DNA of 64,000 nucleotides from Schaalia sp. JY-X169 (GTDB lineage Bacteria > Actinomycetota > Actinomycetes > Actinomycetales > Actinomycetaceae). How positions within the stretch are numbered: position 1 is the stretch's first letter; each line of letters begins with the position of its first letter. Below, piece after piece: positions 37,856 through 46,217 of this stretch. The DNA lies in NCBI RefSeq assembly GCF_014069575.1, contig NZ_CP059675.1, forward strand, positions 2,108,001 through 2,172,000, in the 5' to 3' direction. The notes beneath the pieces were generated by a model. That model saw only the letters and a program-made list of their open reading frames with translations, was not told where the DNA came from and did not search any database. A program made the translations under genes and the position numbers.

Positions 37856-38868
37856 GACCGCCTCACCACCGCTACCGCTAGGAAAGCTAGTAGTCCCCAG
37901 GCGGTCCATACGAGGGCGGTGCGTGGCACAGTCGTCTCGACTGTCTTGATCTCGCCTTCCAAGTCGGCGAGCTGCTCAGCCTCAATCTTTGCGACGATCT
38001 GGGCGATTGCGCCCGGGTCAGACGCGTCATAAAACTCGCCACCAGCACCCTCAACGACGCTGCGGAGCTGCTCGCCCTCCGCAGTCAAGACACCACCAAC
38101 CGCAGGGTAGAGAGCAATGATGTCAATGTCGGCCTTAGTTGCCGTCTCAACCGCTTCGGCGAGCGTGTAGATTTGCTCCCCCATCACTTCGTTATCTGTA
38201 GCCAGCAAAATGGTGCGCGAACGCTCAGAATCCATATTGTCAAAGCCCATAACACAGGTGGCCAGCCCGTCACCCACCAGGGAAGCGATCTCCTGGCCAT
38301 CCGGAGCGTCAATGCCCTCCAGGTAGGACGAAAGCTCCGGGGTGACCAGAACGTACTCACCTTCGGGACCCAGGTAGCCACGATCGATGACTCCTGCGGC
38401 CTCTCCTAAGACCGAAGAGACCAACTCATAGTCATCAGTGAGGGGGAAACGGGTGATGGTTTGCGCACTCCACAGTTGCAGCGCCAGTCGCTCGCCCTCG
38501 AAACTCTCCACCATTTCTTGGAAGCTGCGGAGGATCTGCCCGTCGTACGGCAGCATAGACCCGGATGCGTCCAAGCAGAGAACGATGTCACGGCTCGCCA
38601 ACTTGGGATGCTCAACCCTGCGCTCGACGGGCAGCCCAGCAGATACGGAAACGGCCCCGATCATTACCGCAAGCGCAGCCGTAGCACCCGCCATAGTCCA
38701 CCGCGACCTCGAGCGTTCCTTTTGGAACGCGGGCAGTCTGCGCATCGCAGCCGTGTTGGCGACCCAGGTGACGGGACCCCATCCTCGGCCTCGCGCAGTC
38801 CACCAGGCCAGCCCCGCTGTCAGTATGAAAACAAAGAGGACGAGGGCGAACAGCCAGGGGTACTTCAT
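37852..38868 (-). CDS. VWA-domain membrane protein (BatA-like), first copy
   Basis: A 338-aa VWA protein with an N-terminal transmembrane helix (WLFALVLFVFILTAGLAWW), a second hydrophobic segment near residue 65, a VWA domain with intact MIDAS motif LDASGSM, and a C-terminal helix (VWTAWGLLAFLAVAVV). It overlaps the genes on both sides by four bases. The paired VWA arrangement is typical of moxR-linked aerotolerance-type operons. Confidence 0.87.
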   Translation of the reverse strand: MKYPWLFALVLFVFILTAGLAWWTARGRGWGPVTWVANTAAMRRLPAFQKERSRSRWTMAGATAALAVMIGAVSVSAGLPVERRVEHPKLASRDIVLCLDASGSMLPYDGQILRSFQEMVESFEGERLALQLWSAQTITRFPLTDDYELVSSVLGEAAGVIDRGYLGPEGEYVLVTPELSSYLEGIDAPDGQEIASLVGDGLATCVMGFDNMDSERSRTILLATDNEVMGEQIYTLAEAVETATKADIDIIALYPAVGGVLTAEGEQLRSVVEGAGGEFYDASDPGAIAQIVAKIEAEQLADLEGEIKTVETTVPRTALVWTAWGLLAFLAVAVVRRS

Positions 38869-39323
38869 CTGTTCACCACCTCGCTCGCAAGCTCTGCCCC
38901 GCGCTGGACCATCGCAGTTGCGCCCTCGGGCGGGAAAGTCTCATTCTCACACCACTGCAATGCCTCCGTCAGCAACGGCCACATCGGCAGGTTCTGAGCG
39001 ACCTCCAGTGAAGTTTGGGACTCGATATTGAGGCCGGTCTTCTCCGTTGCCGCGGCACGAATCAGGGAGGCAAGCGCGAAATGGGCGTCTCTTGCCGTCA
39101 TTTGACCCCCTGCAAACCCCTCTCGCACCTCCGCAATGTGGCGGTTGTAGCGGCCGCGTTGCAGTTGACCCAAGGTCTTTACGGAACTCTGCTTCTCTAC
39201 CTTCGAGCCGCGGTAGACGAGCAGGAGTGTCACGCTCCACACGACCGCAACAACGATAATTATCGCGCCCAGCACCCACACCCAGTTGGAGTAGACCAGG
39301 GGTTCGCGAAGCTCAGGCTGCAC
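38865..39323 (-). CDS. Small membrane protein of the MoxR/VWA operon
   Basis: A 152-aa protein with one transmembrane segment near the N-terminus (VWVLGAIIIVVAVVWSVTLLLVY) and a soluble helical domain (MTARDAHFALASLIRAAATEKTG). It occupies the DUF4381/BatD-like position between DUF58 and VWA genes. I chose the GTG at 39323, preceded by GGAGGGGGG five bases away; the frame also opens at a TTG at 39341. It overlaps both neighbours. Confidence 0.7.
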   Translation of the reverse strand: MQPELREPLVYSNWVWVLGAIIIVVAVVWSVTLLLVYRGSKVEKQSSVKTLGQLQRGRYNRHIAEVREGFAGGQMTARDAHFALASLIRAAATEKTGLNIESQTSLEVAQNLPMWPLLTEALQWCENETFPPEGATAMVQRGAELASEVVNR

Positions 39324-40224
39324 GATTCCCCCCTCCAACAACGTCTACCAGTGCGGGCAACACGTCCCCCATTCCACCGACACGCCGATATGTCAGCGGG
39401 AGCGCCTCCAGCCTGCGGTCGACCTCTTGGCGGCGGATCTTGCGGAACATCCTCCACTGGGCTTCAATCACCTGGTTGCCTTCAACAAATGTGGGAAGCG
39501 GGCCTGCCGTGACGTCCACCAACTCTGAGGGGTCTTGCTTAGCACGCGCTTTGGCATCCAACTTTGCGCCGCCGGGGCGTGTGGGATCAAGGTCTTCAAT
39601 CAAGAAGAGCCCCACTAGGTGGCGCGATGTGAGCCGCCCCAGGAGGGCGGCCGTTACATCACTGATCTGGCTATCGTCACTAATGACGAAAACCAGGGAT
39701 CGGCGCCTGCCCAACTCGACGTGACGCAACAGTGATGACAGGTCTGATGGCGCAGAAGAAACCGTGGCAGATGCTGCAACCCTCAACAGAGTTTCCGCGT
39801 GACCCACGCCGGCGCGAGCAGGCATGGAGCGGACGCCACTGGCGTTCCCGGCAACTAGTCCGAGTAGGTCCCCGTGCGCCGACACCAGCCAAGATAGGGC
39901 CCTCACAATTTCTGCGGCAACGACATTCTTGGCGTTTCCGTCCTCGGCCAAAGCAGCCATGGATGACCCGGTGTCGGAAGCTACAATCACGGAGAGGACC
40001 GCGGTTGACTCAAACCTCTTCACCACGGGTTGACCTCTGCGGGCTGTCCCCTTCCAATCGATGTCGGAAATATCGTCGCCGTATCTATACTCCGCCATGT
40101 CGAGAAACTCGTGGCTGCTGCCCGCTCCCTCACCACGGTGGTACCCGTCCAGAAGAGAGAGCAGCTTCTTCTGGACCGGGTAGGCAACCAGTCGGGAGTA
40201 GTCCTGTAGGCGAGGTGACGACAT
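39313..40224 (-). CDS. DUF58 protein (MoxR-operon partner)
   Basis: A 303-aa cytosolic DUF58 protein, which adopts a VWA-like fold. The family motif is YRYGDDISDIDWKGTARRGQPVVKRF, followed by VIVASDTGSSM. The start at 40224 (MSSPRLQDYS) is five bases after the moxR stop; the open frame upstream lies inside moxR. In related systems it links the MoxR ATPase to the membrane VWA proteins. Confidence 0.88.
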   Translation of the reverse strand: MSSPRLQDYSRLVAYPVQKKLLSLLDGYHRGEGAGSSHEFLDMAEYRYGDDISDIDWKGTARRGQPVVKRFESTAVLSVIVASDTGSSMAALAEDGNAKNVVAAEIVRALSWLVSAHGDLLGLVAGNASGVRSMPARAGVGHAETLLRVAASATVSSAPSDLSSLLRHVELGRRRSLVFVISDDSQISDVTAALLGRLTSRHLVGLFLIEDLDPTRPGGAKLDAKARAKQDPSELVDVTAGPLPTFVEGNQVIEAQWRMFRKIRRQEVDRRLEALPLTYRRVGGMGDVLPALVDVVGGGNRAA

Positions 40225-40229
40225 GGGAT

Positions 40230-41483
40230 CTATGGAACTGGAACCACGTTGAAGGCCGCGTCGACAAGGCCTGTCACGGAAACCCCGTCGGCAACAGCGT
40301 CCCAAGTCCGCACTAGTCGGTGGCGAAGAACAGAGTGGCGCATAGCCTTGACGTCATCGGGGACCACATAGTTGCGTCCGCTCATCAGTGCGTGTGCCTG
40401 GGCAACTTTCATCAGGGCGATGCCCCCACGGGGAGACGCGCCCATCCGCAGGTGTTTGTCGAGGCCGGGCAGCGGATTGGGGCCGCCACCTCGCGTAGTG
40501 TTGATGACGTCGACGATGTAGGCCTTGATCGCGGGATGGACGTAAGCCCGGGACGTGTAGGTCTGGAGCTCTTCTAGCTCGGCCAAAGAGATCGGGGTTG
40601 CCACACTCGGCCTGTTGAAGGCTCCAGCGTCAATCATCTCTAGAACTTGGGCTTCTTCACTGGCGCTGGGGTAAGAAATCACGACTTTCATGAGGAAGCG
40701 ATCCATCTGCGCCTCAGGAAGAACGTAGGTGCCTTCCTCTTCAATGGGATTCTGGGTTGCCATCACCATGAAGGGCTGGGGGAGGCGGTGGTTCTCCCCA
40801 CCGATCGTGGTCTGTCCTTCTTGCATCGCTTCAAGCATTGCCGACTGAGTCTTGGCAGAGGAGCGGTTGATCTCATCGAGCAACACAAAGTTCGCGTGGA
40901 CGGGGCCCAGCTGCGTGATGAAGGTGCCCTCTTGTTGGTTGTAGATCTGGGTGCCGACAATGTCAGAGGGCATCAGGTCAGGGGTGCATTGGATGCGGCG
41001 GAAGGAACCGGATACGGCACTTGCCAACGTTTGGGCCGCAGTGGTTTTGGCCAGACCAGGCACAGATTCGATTAGAACGTGTCCCCTGGCCATCAGGGCT
41101 GCTAGGAGTGACTGGCGTAGGTCGGCTTGGCCCACTACGCGCTCGCCGTAAAGCGCCTGGATCTTGTTGAGCAACTCACCGCTGCGGGCCAACTCTGCTT
41201 CAGTGAGGTGCGGGCTGGGTGCAACGGGGCCCCCGCCAGACGCGCCACTTTCGGGAGCCCGGCCACCCTCGGGAGTCCCACCGGCCCGGCCACCCTCTTG
41301 GGCTCGCCCATCCCGGCCAACCTCGGGAACCTCACGGGCCCCATCGGCCCCACCAGCACCAGCAGTCTCACTGGTCCCAGAGTAGCCATTCACACTAAGA
41401 ACCCCATCGGCCCCACCAGCACCAGCAGTCTCACCGATCCCAGCGTCCTCTGTACTCCCAGGGCCCCAGCTTTCTTCTGCCAT
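40230..41483 (-). CDS. MoxR-family AAA+ ATPase
   Basis: A 417-aa AAA+ ATPase. The core starts near residue 100 with VGQADLRQSLLAAL; the nucleotide site is ESVPGLAKTTAAQTL, Walker B is VLLDEINRSS, sensor 1 is MATQNPIEEEGTY, and a lid domain follows. The first 90 residues are a Gly/Ala/Glu-rich low-complexity extension with an exact internal duplication (GETAGAGGADG/SETAGAGGADG) encoded by a 33-bp direct repeat. It heads the moxR-DUF58-membrane-VWA-VWA-TPR operon. The ATG at 41483 is my choice; the frame begins at 41513. An IS30 element lies about 255 bases upstream. Confidence 0.9.
   Translation of the reverse strand: MAEESWGPGSTEDAGIGETAGAGGADGVLSVNGYSGTSETAGAGGADGAREVPEVGRDGRAQEGGRAGGTPEGGRAPESGASGGGPVAPSPHLTEAELARSGELLNKIQALYGERVVGQADLRQSLLAALMARGHVLIESVPGLAKTTAAQTLASAVSGSFRRIQCTPDLMPSDIVGTQIYNQQEGTFITQLGPVHANFVLLDEINRSSAKTQSAMLEAMQEGQTTIGGENHRLPQPFMVMATQNPIEEEGTYVLPEAQMDRFLMKVVISYPSASEEAQVLEMIDAGAFNRPSVATPISLAELEELQTYTSRAYVHPAIKAYIVDVINTTRGGGPNPLPGLDKHLRMGASPRGGIALMKVAQAHALMSGRNYVVPDDVKAMRHSVLRHRLVRTWDAVADGVSVTGLVDAAFNVVPVP
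41339..41434. repeat. 33-bp direct repeat inside the MoxR N-terminal coding region
   Basis: Two identical 33-base copies at 41339-41371 and 41402-41434, both in frame, encode the repeated low-complexity peptide. Being a multiple of three, copy-number change would leave the frame intact. Confidence 0.85.
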
Positions 41484-41584
41484 TTCATTCCCAACGATCG
41501 GCCTGCATCTCACCCCAAGCTTCCCACAGTGCAGATAAATCGTCCCGCATGAGTTCTTCCACTGGTCCTGAGCGTCCAGATCTC

Positions 41585-41655
41585 GCTAACTTCACAGATG
41601 TGGCGTGATATTGGGCAAAATATCAGGAAAATCCTGCCACGTTAGTGAAGCTAGC
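41585..41655. repeat. Imperfect palindrome upstream of the MoxR operon
   Basis: The left arm at 41585-41612 (beginning GCTAACTTCAC) and the right arm at 41628-41655 (ending GTGAAGCTAGC) are complementary at about 22 of 28 positions, with a 15-base spacer. It sits about 100 bases upstream of the chosen moxR start, so it could be an operator, an RNA hairpin in the leader, or a mobile-element relic. Confidence 0.5.
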
Positions 41656-41738
41656 AGCATCTGGCCTCCTAGAGGGCATTCATCGGAGGACTCCAGCCTA
41701 AGGTTGCCGCTATCACGTAGGGTTGCCTCTGTTCTGCA

Positions 41739-42977
41739 GGCGGGTTCTAGGGGTCAGTGCAACAGGATTTCTTCAATCACTTCGGCGGGCTTTAGGAAAT
41801 CGAGCCGCTTCCGTGGTCGGTCATTCATTTCCCACTCTACATAGTCTAGGTCAGCCTGACTGTGGATACTCAGGTCAGTGCCCTTGGGGAAGTATTCTCT
41901 GAGAAGCCCGTTGGTGTTTTCATTGGTGGGCCTTTGCCATGGTGAGTGTGGGTCACAAAAGAACACGTCGAGATCAGCAGCCATCGCGATCTGTTGATGC
42001 GCACTCATCTCTTTACCCTGGTCCCAGGTCAGGGTTTTACGCAGCACGTCGGGGAGGTCTTTCATTTTCGCGATCAGCCCGTCAGTGAGTGCCTCGACAC
42101 GATTCTTGGTGGGATCCATCCATACCAGGATCAGGTAGCCTGAATGCCGTTCAACCACGGTCCCGATCGCACTCTTCCCATCCTTACCAATGATCAAGTC
42201 CCCTTCCCAATGGCCAGGAACGGCTCGATCATCAGCCTCGGCGGGACGATCCACAATATTGACCATATTCGCGATACGACCCACACGTTCAGTACTACGA
42301 CGTTTCGCACGGCGAATCTTCCGACCTGTGCGTAGCCGCACTTCAAGGTCACGTTTGAGACCGCCTCGAGCCAAGAGATAAATCGACTGGTAAATCGTTT
42401 CGTGTGACACTCGCATCTCCGGCCGGTCTGGGAAATCCCGCCGCAACCTCCCACAAATTTGTTCCGGAGATCGCCTCAAAGTGAGCTGGTCTTGAACATA
42501 GGCGCGTAACTCAGGCTGTGTAGCAAGTTTACTGGGCTTTGGTCTTCGGGCTCTCTCATAAGCAACCACCTGAGCGCGCGTAGCACTATAGGACAGCGTC
42601 GCTGATCGTTCACACTGGAAGTGTCCATTCCGTTTGATTTCCCGGCTAATCGTTGACGCGGAACGATCCAACTGTCTGGCAATCGCTCGGATCCCCATCT
42701 TTGCCTTCCACAACGCCTGGATCTCAATACGTTCCTCAAAAGACAAAGACCTCGCACGAGTCTTCTTCCGAGGGTCAATCCCCCCATGATCACTAATGAA
42801 CCCCCGCACTGCTCTCTCAGACCAGCCCACAACCTGGCCAATCTCCTTAGCGGAACGTCCTTGTTTACGTAACGCCCAAATCCTGTTCGTTACCTCCGGC
42901 AGCAACCTCTCCGAAAAACCAATCATCGTACTCACCCTCCTATTCTCAGGGTGTTGCACTCACCGCTAGAACCCGCC
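41739..42977 (-). mobile_element. IS30-family insertion sequence
   Basis: This element of about 1.24 kb has 26-bp terminal inverted repeats GGCGGGTTCTAG(G/C)GGT(C/G)AGTGCAACA at 41739-41764 and 42952-42977, two mismatches. It is flanked by GCA at 41736-41738 and 42978-42980, a 3-bp target duplication fitting the IS30 family. One intact transposase gene fills it. Confidence 0.9.
41754..42926 (-). CDS. IS30-family transposase
   Basis: A 390-aa DDE transposase. N-terminal helix-turn-helix segments (SAKEIGQVVGWSERAVRGF, and IRAIARQLDRSASTISREIKRNG) precede the catalytic domain with the acidic residues in GHWEGDLIIGK, LTWDQGKEM and NENTNGLLREYFPKG. The start is the ATG at 42926, nine bases after GGAGG; the frame extends to a GTG within the inverted repeat. 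It is intact, so the element may be active. Confidence 0.93.
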   Translation of the reverse strand: MIGFSERLLPEVTNRIWALRKQGRSAKEIGQVVGWSERAVRGFISDHGGIDPRKKTRARSLSFEERIEIQALWKAKMGIRAIARQLDRSASTISREIKRNGHFQCERSATLSYSATRAQVVAYERARRPKPSKLATQPELRAYVQDQLTLRRSPEQICGRLRRDFPDRPEMRVSHETIYQSIYLLARGGLKRDLEVRLRTGRKIRRAKRRSTERVGRIANMVNIVDRPAEADDRAVPGHWEGDLIIGKDGKSAIGTVVERHSGYLILVWMDPTKNRVEALTDGLIAKMKDLPDVLRKTLTWDQGKEMSAHQQIAMAADLDVFFCDPHSPWQRPTNENTNGLLREYFPKGTDLSIHSQADLDYVEWEMNDRPRKRLDFLKPAEVIEEILLH

Positions 42978-43187
42978 GCAAATTTACAGGCCACCTTACG
43001 TGACAGCGGCAACCCTACGTGACAGCGGCAACCTTGCAAGTGGAGGGGGACGGCGAAGGCCGTAGGGAACGGCGAAGGCCATGGGAGAACACCGCGAGAC
43101 GCGGCTGAAAGCGGCAGAAGGAAGTCCCGGTTGGGCCTAGCTTGCCGGTTAGGCTTTAGCGAGCCGACTCCGCCGCCCCTTCTTCAC

Positions 43188-43220
43188 CCTCCGCCTCCGC
43201 CTCCTCCTCCTCCGCCTCCG
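43188..43220. repeat. CCT/CCG trinucleotide microsatellite
   Basis: Eleven consecutive CCK triplets (CCT or CCG) run directly into the left arm of the 24-bp inverted repeat. Strand-asymmetric pyrimidine-rich tracts of this kind are prone to slippage. Confidence 0.85.
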
Positions 43221-43291
43221 CGAGATCGAATAGTATCGACAGTTTCGGGTTCAATAACAGTGTAATGTGTCGATACTACTCGATCTCGCGG
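43218..43291. repeat. 24-bp inverted repeat
   Basis: The left arm at 43218-43241 starts CCGCGAGATCGAATAG; the right arm at 43268-43291 is its reverse complement with one mismatch. The spacer is 26 bases and AT-richer. The transcript would form a very stable hairpin. It may be a miniature transposable element or a regulatory palindrome. Confidence 0.8.
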
Positions 43292-43376
43292 TTTGAGGTG
43301 GGCAATGACGGCAACGGTGACCGGTCGTAGAGGCGAGAAGGATACCCGCAGCCTCTTCTGCAAAGAGCCAGCAAAG

Positions 43377-43430
43377 GACACCCGGGCAGAATCGCAAGAC
43401 ACCCGGGCAGAATCGCAAGACACCCGGGCA
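43377..43430. repeat. 21-bp tandem repeat, 2.6 units
   Basis: The unit GACACCCGGGCAGAATCGCA plus A starts at 43377 and 43398, and a partial third unit starts at 43419. The units are contiguous without spacers, so this is not a CRISPR array. Confidence 0.9.
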
Positions 43431-43437
43431 TAAGAAT

Positions 43438-43465
43438 GGGGCACCCGACCTCAGTCAGGTGCCCC
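43438..43465 (-). terminator. Hairpin downstream of pckG
   Basis: A perfect 8-bp stem, GGGGCACC (43438-43445) and GGTGCCCC (43458-43465), with a 12-base loop lies 36 bases past the pckG stop. It has no T-run on the minus strand, so terminator activity is tentative. Confidence 0.45.
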
Positions 43466-43501
43466 ACCACTCTTAGCGAGTCAGACTAGTTTGGAAACTA
43501 C

Positions 43502-45337
43502 CTAGTTCTTCGCGGCAGCAATACGCTCACGCAGCTTGGTCAGCTGGTCGCGAACAGCCGTCGGAACCTTGTCGCCGAACTGCTCGAAGTAGGTCTCCGA
43601 GTCATCGGTTTCAAGTGTCCAAGCATCCGCATCGATCTCGTAGAGAGCATTCCAGTCGTCCTCAGTCAGATCCAAGCCCTCAAGGTTGAAGTCTTCGAAC
43701 TTCGGGTAGCGACCGGTAACACCATCAATCGCGTCGACCTCACCTGCGGAACGACGAACGATCCAGTCAAGAACGCGAGCGTTGTCGCCATAGCCCGGCC
43801 ACATGAACTTGCCGTTGTCGTCCTTGCGGAACCAGTTGACCTGGTAGACCTGTGGGAACTTGTCACCAAGCTTCTCACCCATCTCTACCCAGTGGCCCCA
43901 GTAATCGGCCATGTTGTAACCACAGAAGGGCAGCATGGCGAATGGATCGTGACGCAGCGAGCCAGCCTTGACGTCAGTCGCGGCGGCGGTGACCTCGGAA
44001 GCTACGGTCGCACCGACGTAAACGCCGTGATCCTGGTCGTAAGCCTCTGCCACCAACGGAACGTTGGTCGCGCGACGCCCACCGAAGAGGATCGCATCAA
44101 TCGGCACACCCTGCGGAGCTTCCCAGTCATCAGAAATGATCGGGCACTGCCACGCGGGAGCGGTGAAGCGGCTGTTCGGGTGTGACGATGGAGCATCCGA
44201 TTCTGGCGTCCAGTCATTACCGTGCCAGTCGATCAGGTGCGCCGGAGCCTCGTCCGTCATACCTTCCCACCACACGTCACCATCATCGGTCAGTGCAACG
44301 TTCGTGAAGATGGCGTTTGCCTTCATGGACTCCATTGCCATCGGGTTGGTCTCGTAAGACGTACCCGGTGCGACACCGAAGAAGCCAGCTTCAGGGTTGA
44401 TGGCGTAGAGACGACCATCTGGGCCGGGACGCATCCAAGCGATGTCGTCACCAACTGTCTCAACCTTGTAACCGGGGATTGTCGGCTCAAGCATGGCGAG
44501 GTTCGTCTTGCCACAAGCCGACGGGAAGGCTGCAGTTACGAAGAACTTGCGACCATCTGATTCGCGGGTCAAGCCCAGAATCAGCATGTGCTCGGCCATC
44601 CAGCCGTTGTCGCGGGCCATCGTCGAAGCAATACGCAGGGCGTAGCACTTCTTGCCGAGGAGGGCGTTGCCTCCGTAACCCGAACCGTAAGACCAGATCT
44701 CATTGGTCTCAGGGAAGTGGGTGATGTACTTGTCATCGTTGCAAGGCCACGGAACATCTTCCTGGCCTGGAGCGAGCGGTGCGCCCACAGAGTGAACTGC
44801 CGGGACCCATTCCTGACCTTCAGCAATCAGATCCATGGCAGGAGTGCCGATGCGGGTCATGATGCGCATGTTGGTAACAACGTAAGGCGAATCGGTGATC
44901 TCGATGCCCAGCTGTGAAATGGGGCCACCTACCGGACCCATGGAGAAGGGGATCACGTACATCGTGCGACCGGCCATGGAGCCGTCGAACTTGTCGTGAA
45001 GGATCGCCTTCATTTCCTTGGGATCTGCCCAGTGGTTAGTGGGGCCTGCATCCTCTTCCTTCTCAGAGCAGATGAAGGTACGCGACTCGACGCGTGCCAC
45101 ATCTGAAGGCAGCGAACGTGCCAAGAAAGAGTTGGGGCGCTTTTCTTCATTGAGACGGGTGAATGTACCACTCTCAACCATCAGGTCGGTCAGTCGCTTC
45201 CACTCAGCATCACTGCCGTCAGAGAACTCAACGGCCTCAGGCTTCGTCAGCTCAGCGATCTTCGTAACCCAATCGATTACATCTTCAGGTGTGTTAGCCG
45301 GAGCGGCCGCACGGACACCCTGTTCAGTCACGGACAT
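43502..45337 (-). CDS. pckG: Phosphoenolpyruvate carboxykinase (GTP)
   Basis: A 611-aa GTP-dependent PEPCK converting oxaloacetate and GTP to PEP, CO2 and GDP (gluconeogenesis; reversible anaplerosis). Motifs are the PEPCK kinase loop [12 protein letters not shown], the metal and substrate region [11 protein letters not shown], and GFFGVAPGT. The length is standard. The start is the ATG at 45337, with AGGAGG about 11 bases upstream; the open frame to 45433 is unsupported. It stands alone, divergent from the DUF47-PiT operon. A second, unrelated PEPCK candidate lies at 59084-62461. Confidence 0.97.
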   Translation of the reverse strand: MSVTEQGVRAAAPANTPEDVIDWVTKIAELTKPEAVEFSDGSDAEWKRLTDLMVESGTFTRLNEEKRPNSFLARSLPSDVARVESRTFICSEKEEDAGPTNHWADPKEMKAILHDKFDGSMAGRTMYVIPFSMGPVGGPISQLGIEITDSPYVVTNMRIMTRIGTPAMDLIAEGQEWVPAVHSVGAPLAPGQEDVPWPCNDDKYITHFPETNEIWSYGSGYGGNALLGKKCYALRIASTMARDNGWMAEHMLILGLTRESDGRKFFVTAAFPSACGKTNLAMLEPTIPGYKVETVGDDIAWMRPGPDGRLYAINPEAGFFGVAPGTSYETNPMAMESMKANAIFTNVALTDDGDVWWEGMTDEAPAHLIDWHGNDWTPESDAPSSHPNSRFTAPAWQCPIISDDWEAPQGVPIDAILFGGRRATNVPLVAEAYDQDHGVYVGATVASEVTAAATDVKAGSLRHDPFAMLPFCGYNMADYWGHWVEMGEKLGDKFPQVYQVNWFRKDDNGKFMWPGYGDNARVLDWIVRRSAGEVDAIDGVTGRYPKFEDFNLEGLDLTEDDWNALYEIDADAWTLETDDSETYFEQFGDKVPTAVRDQLTKLRERIAAAKN

Positions 45338-45495
45338 ATGTTGCTTGCCTCCTATAAAAGGGCTTCGCTTAGGGGCGGGTAGGCCCCTCGTATTCTGCCC
45401 ATCCATTATTGCAAATAGAAGGTAAACGTGCATGGTCGTTAAGTCCCTGAGGTGGCCTGACTCACACCTCTGCGAGCGGATCTTGGTACTCGTGT

Positions 45496-45517
45496 TTCAC
45501 ACCATGTTCACCGCGGT
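45496..45517 (+). promoter_or_regulatory. PHO-box-like direct repeat upstream of DUF47-PiT
   Basis: Two 11-base units, TTCACACCATG (45496) and TTCACCGCGGT (45507), repeat TTCAC at exactly 11-base spacing, as in the strong box upstream of pstS. They lie about 70-90 bases before the DUF47 start. Probably a RegX3/PhoP-type site, weaker than that of pstS. Confidence 0.5.
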
Positions 45518-45584
45518 GAAATTGTGCAGATAGGCTGGTGTCGTTCATGAACATTTGCTTGATTAACAGTTAACGGAGATTGAA

Positions 45585-46214
45585 ATGGGACTGACATCGG
45601 ACCGCGGTCCATCATTCTTTGCGCTTCTAGCGCAGCAAGGAGAGAAGTTGGTTGACGCTTCTGCCCTTCTACGGGAAATCCTTGCAGCAGATCCGGATGA
45701 TCGCCCCACGATGCGCGACCGCTTACATGACATTGAGCATGAGGCTGACGAGATCAATCACAGCTTCATCCAGAAGATCAACCAGTCTTTCGTGACGCCA
45801 TTCGATCGTGAAGACATGTCCCAGGTCGCCCACCTCTTGGACGACTGCGTCGACCTGATGGACGAGGCCGGAGACTTGGTCGTTCTCTACAACATTGGTG
45901 AGATCCCCACTCCTTTTGACGACCTCATTGAACGCCAAGTCGCGGTCTTGCGTAAGTGTTCAAAGCTCACGGCAGATGCTATGCCCAAGCTTAAGAAACC
46001 CCAGAACCTCAAGGCATTCTGGCTGGAAATCAACATTCTTGAGAATCAGGGCGACCAAGTCTACCGCCGCACTCTTGCCAGCCTCTTTGATTCGGGGCTC
46101 GATCCTGTGACCATCATTAAGCTGAAGGACCTCGTCCTCATCCTTGAGAAGTGCACCGATGCCTTCGAGTCCCTTGCACACGAAATTGAAACGATCGCAG
46201 TCAAGGAATCCTGA
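45585..46214 (+). CDS. DUF47-family (PhoU-like) phosphate-transport regulator
   Basis: A 209-aa all-helical protein of the DUF47 family, distantly related to PhoU, which usually partners a PiT transporter. Typical segments are FFALLAQQGEKLVDAS, HDIEHEADEINHSF, FVTPFDREDMSQVAHLLDDCVDLMD and VLILEKCTDAFESLAHEIETI, with acidic clusters likely to bind metal. The ATG has GGAG seven bases upstream. The pit gene follows three bases after the stop. With no phoU in the pst operon, it may take part in signalling to the histidine kinase. Confidence 0.9.
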   Translation: MGLTSDRGPSFFALLAQQGEKLVDASALLREILAADPDDRPTMRDRLHDIEHEADEINHSFIQKINQSFVTPFDREDMSQVAHLLDDCVDLMDEAGDLVVLYNIGEIPTPFDDLIERQVAVLRKCSKLTADAMPKLKKPQNLKAFWLEINILENQGDQVYRRTLASLFDSGLDPVTIIKLKDLVLILEKCTDAFESLAHEIETIAVKES

Positions 46215-46217
46215 CCC

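Larger units (their letters stand above)
41701..43034. repeat. Palindrome split by the IS30 element
   Basis: The left arm AGGTTGCCGCTATCACGTAG continues to GGGTTGCC (41701-41727). The right arm (43008-43034) is its reverse complement with one mismatch. Without the IS the arms would be separated by a loop of about 40 bases. A tandem extra half of the right arm lies at 42996-43014. Confidence 0.7.
42978..43501. other. Repeat-rich non-coding island between IS30 and pckG
   Basis: About 520 bases without a credible gene. In order it holds: tandem 19-mers TACGTGACAGCGGCAACC(C/T) at 42996-43033; two copies of ACGGCGAAGGCC about 19 bases apart near 43050-43080; eleven CCT/CCG triplets at 43188-43220; a 24-bp inverted repeat at 43218-43291; a 21-bp tandem repeat at 43377-43430; and a GC-rich hairpin at 43438-43465. 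A minus-strand open frame here encodes only repeats and poly-glycine and lacks a ribosome-binding site. Confidence 0.6.

Noticed and set aside
43377-43430. Possible CRISPR-like array
   Set aside because: Units are contiguous with no spacers and only 2.6 copies; no cas genes nearby.
43184-43444. 86-codon minus-strand ORF ending in eleven glycines
   Set aside because: It consists of the 21-bp tandem repeat, the inverted repeat and the CCT triplets read in frame; no ribosome-binding site and no family resemblance.
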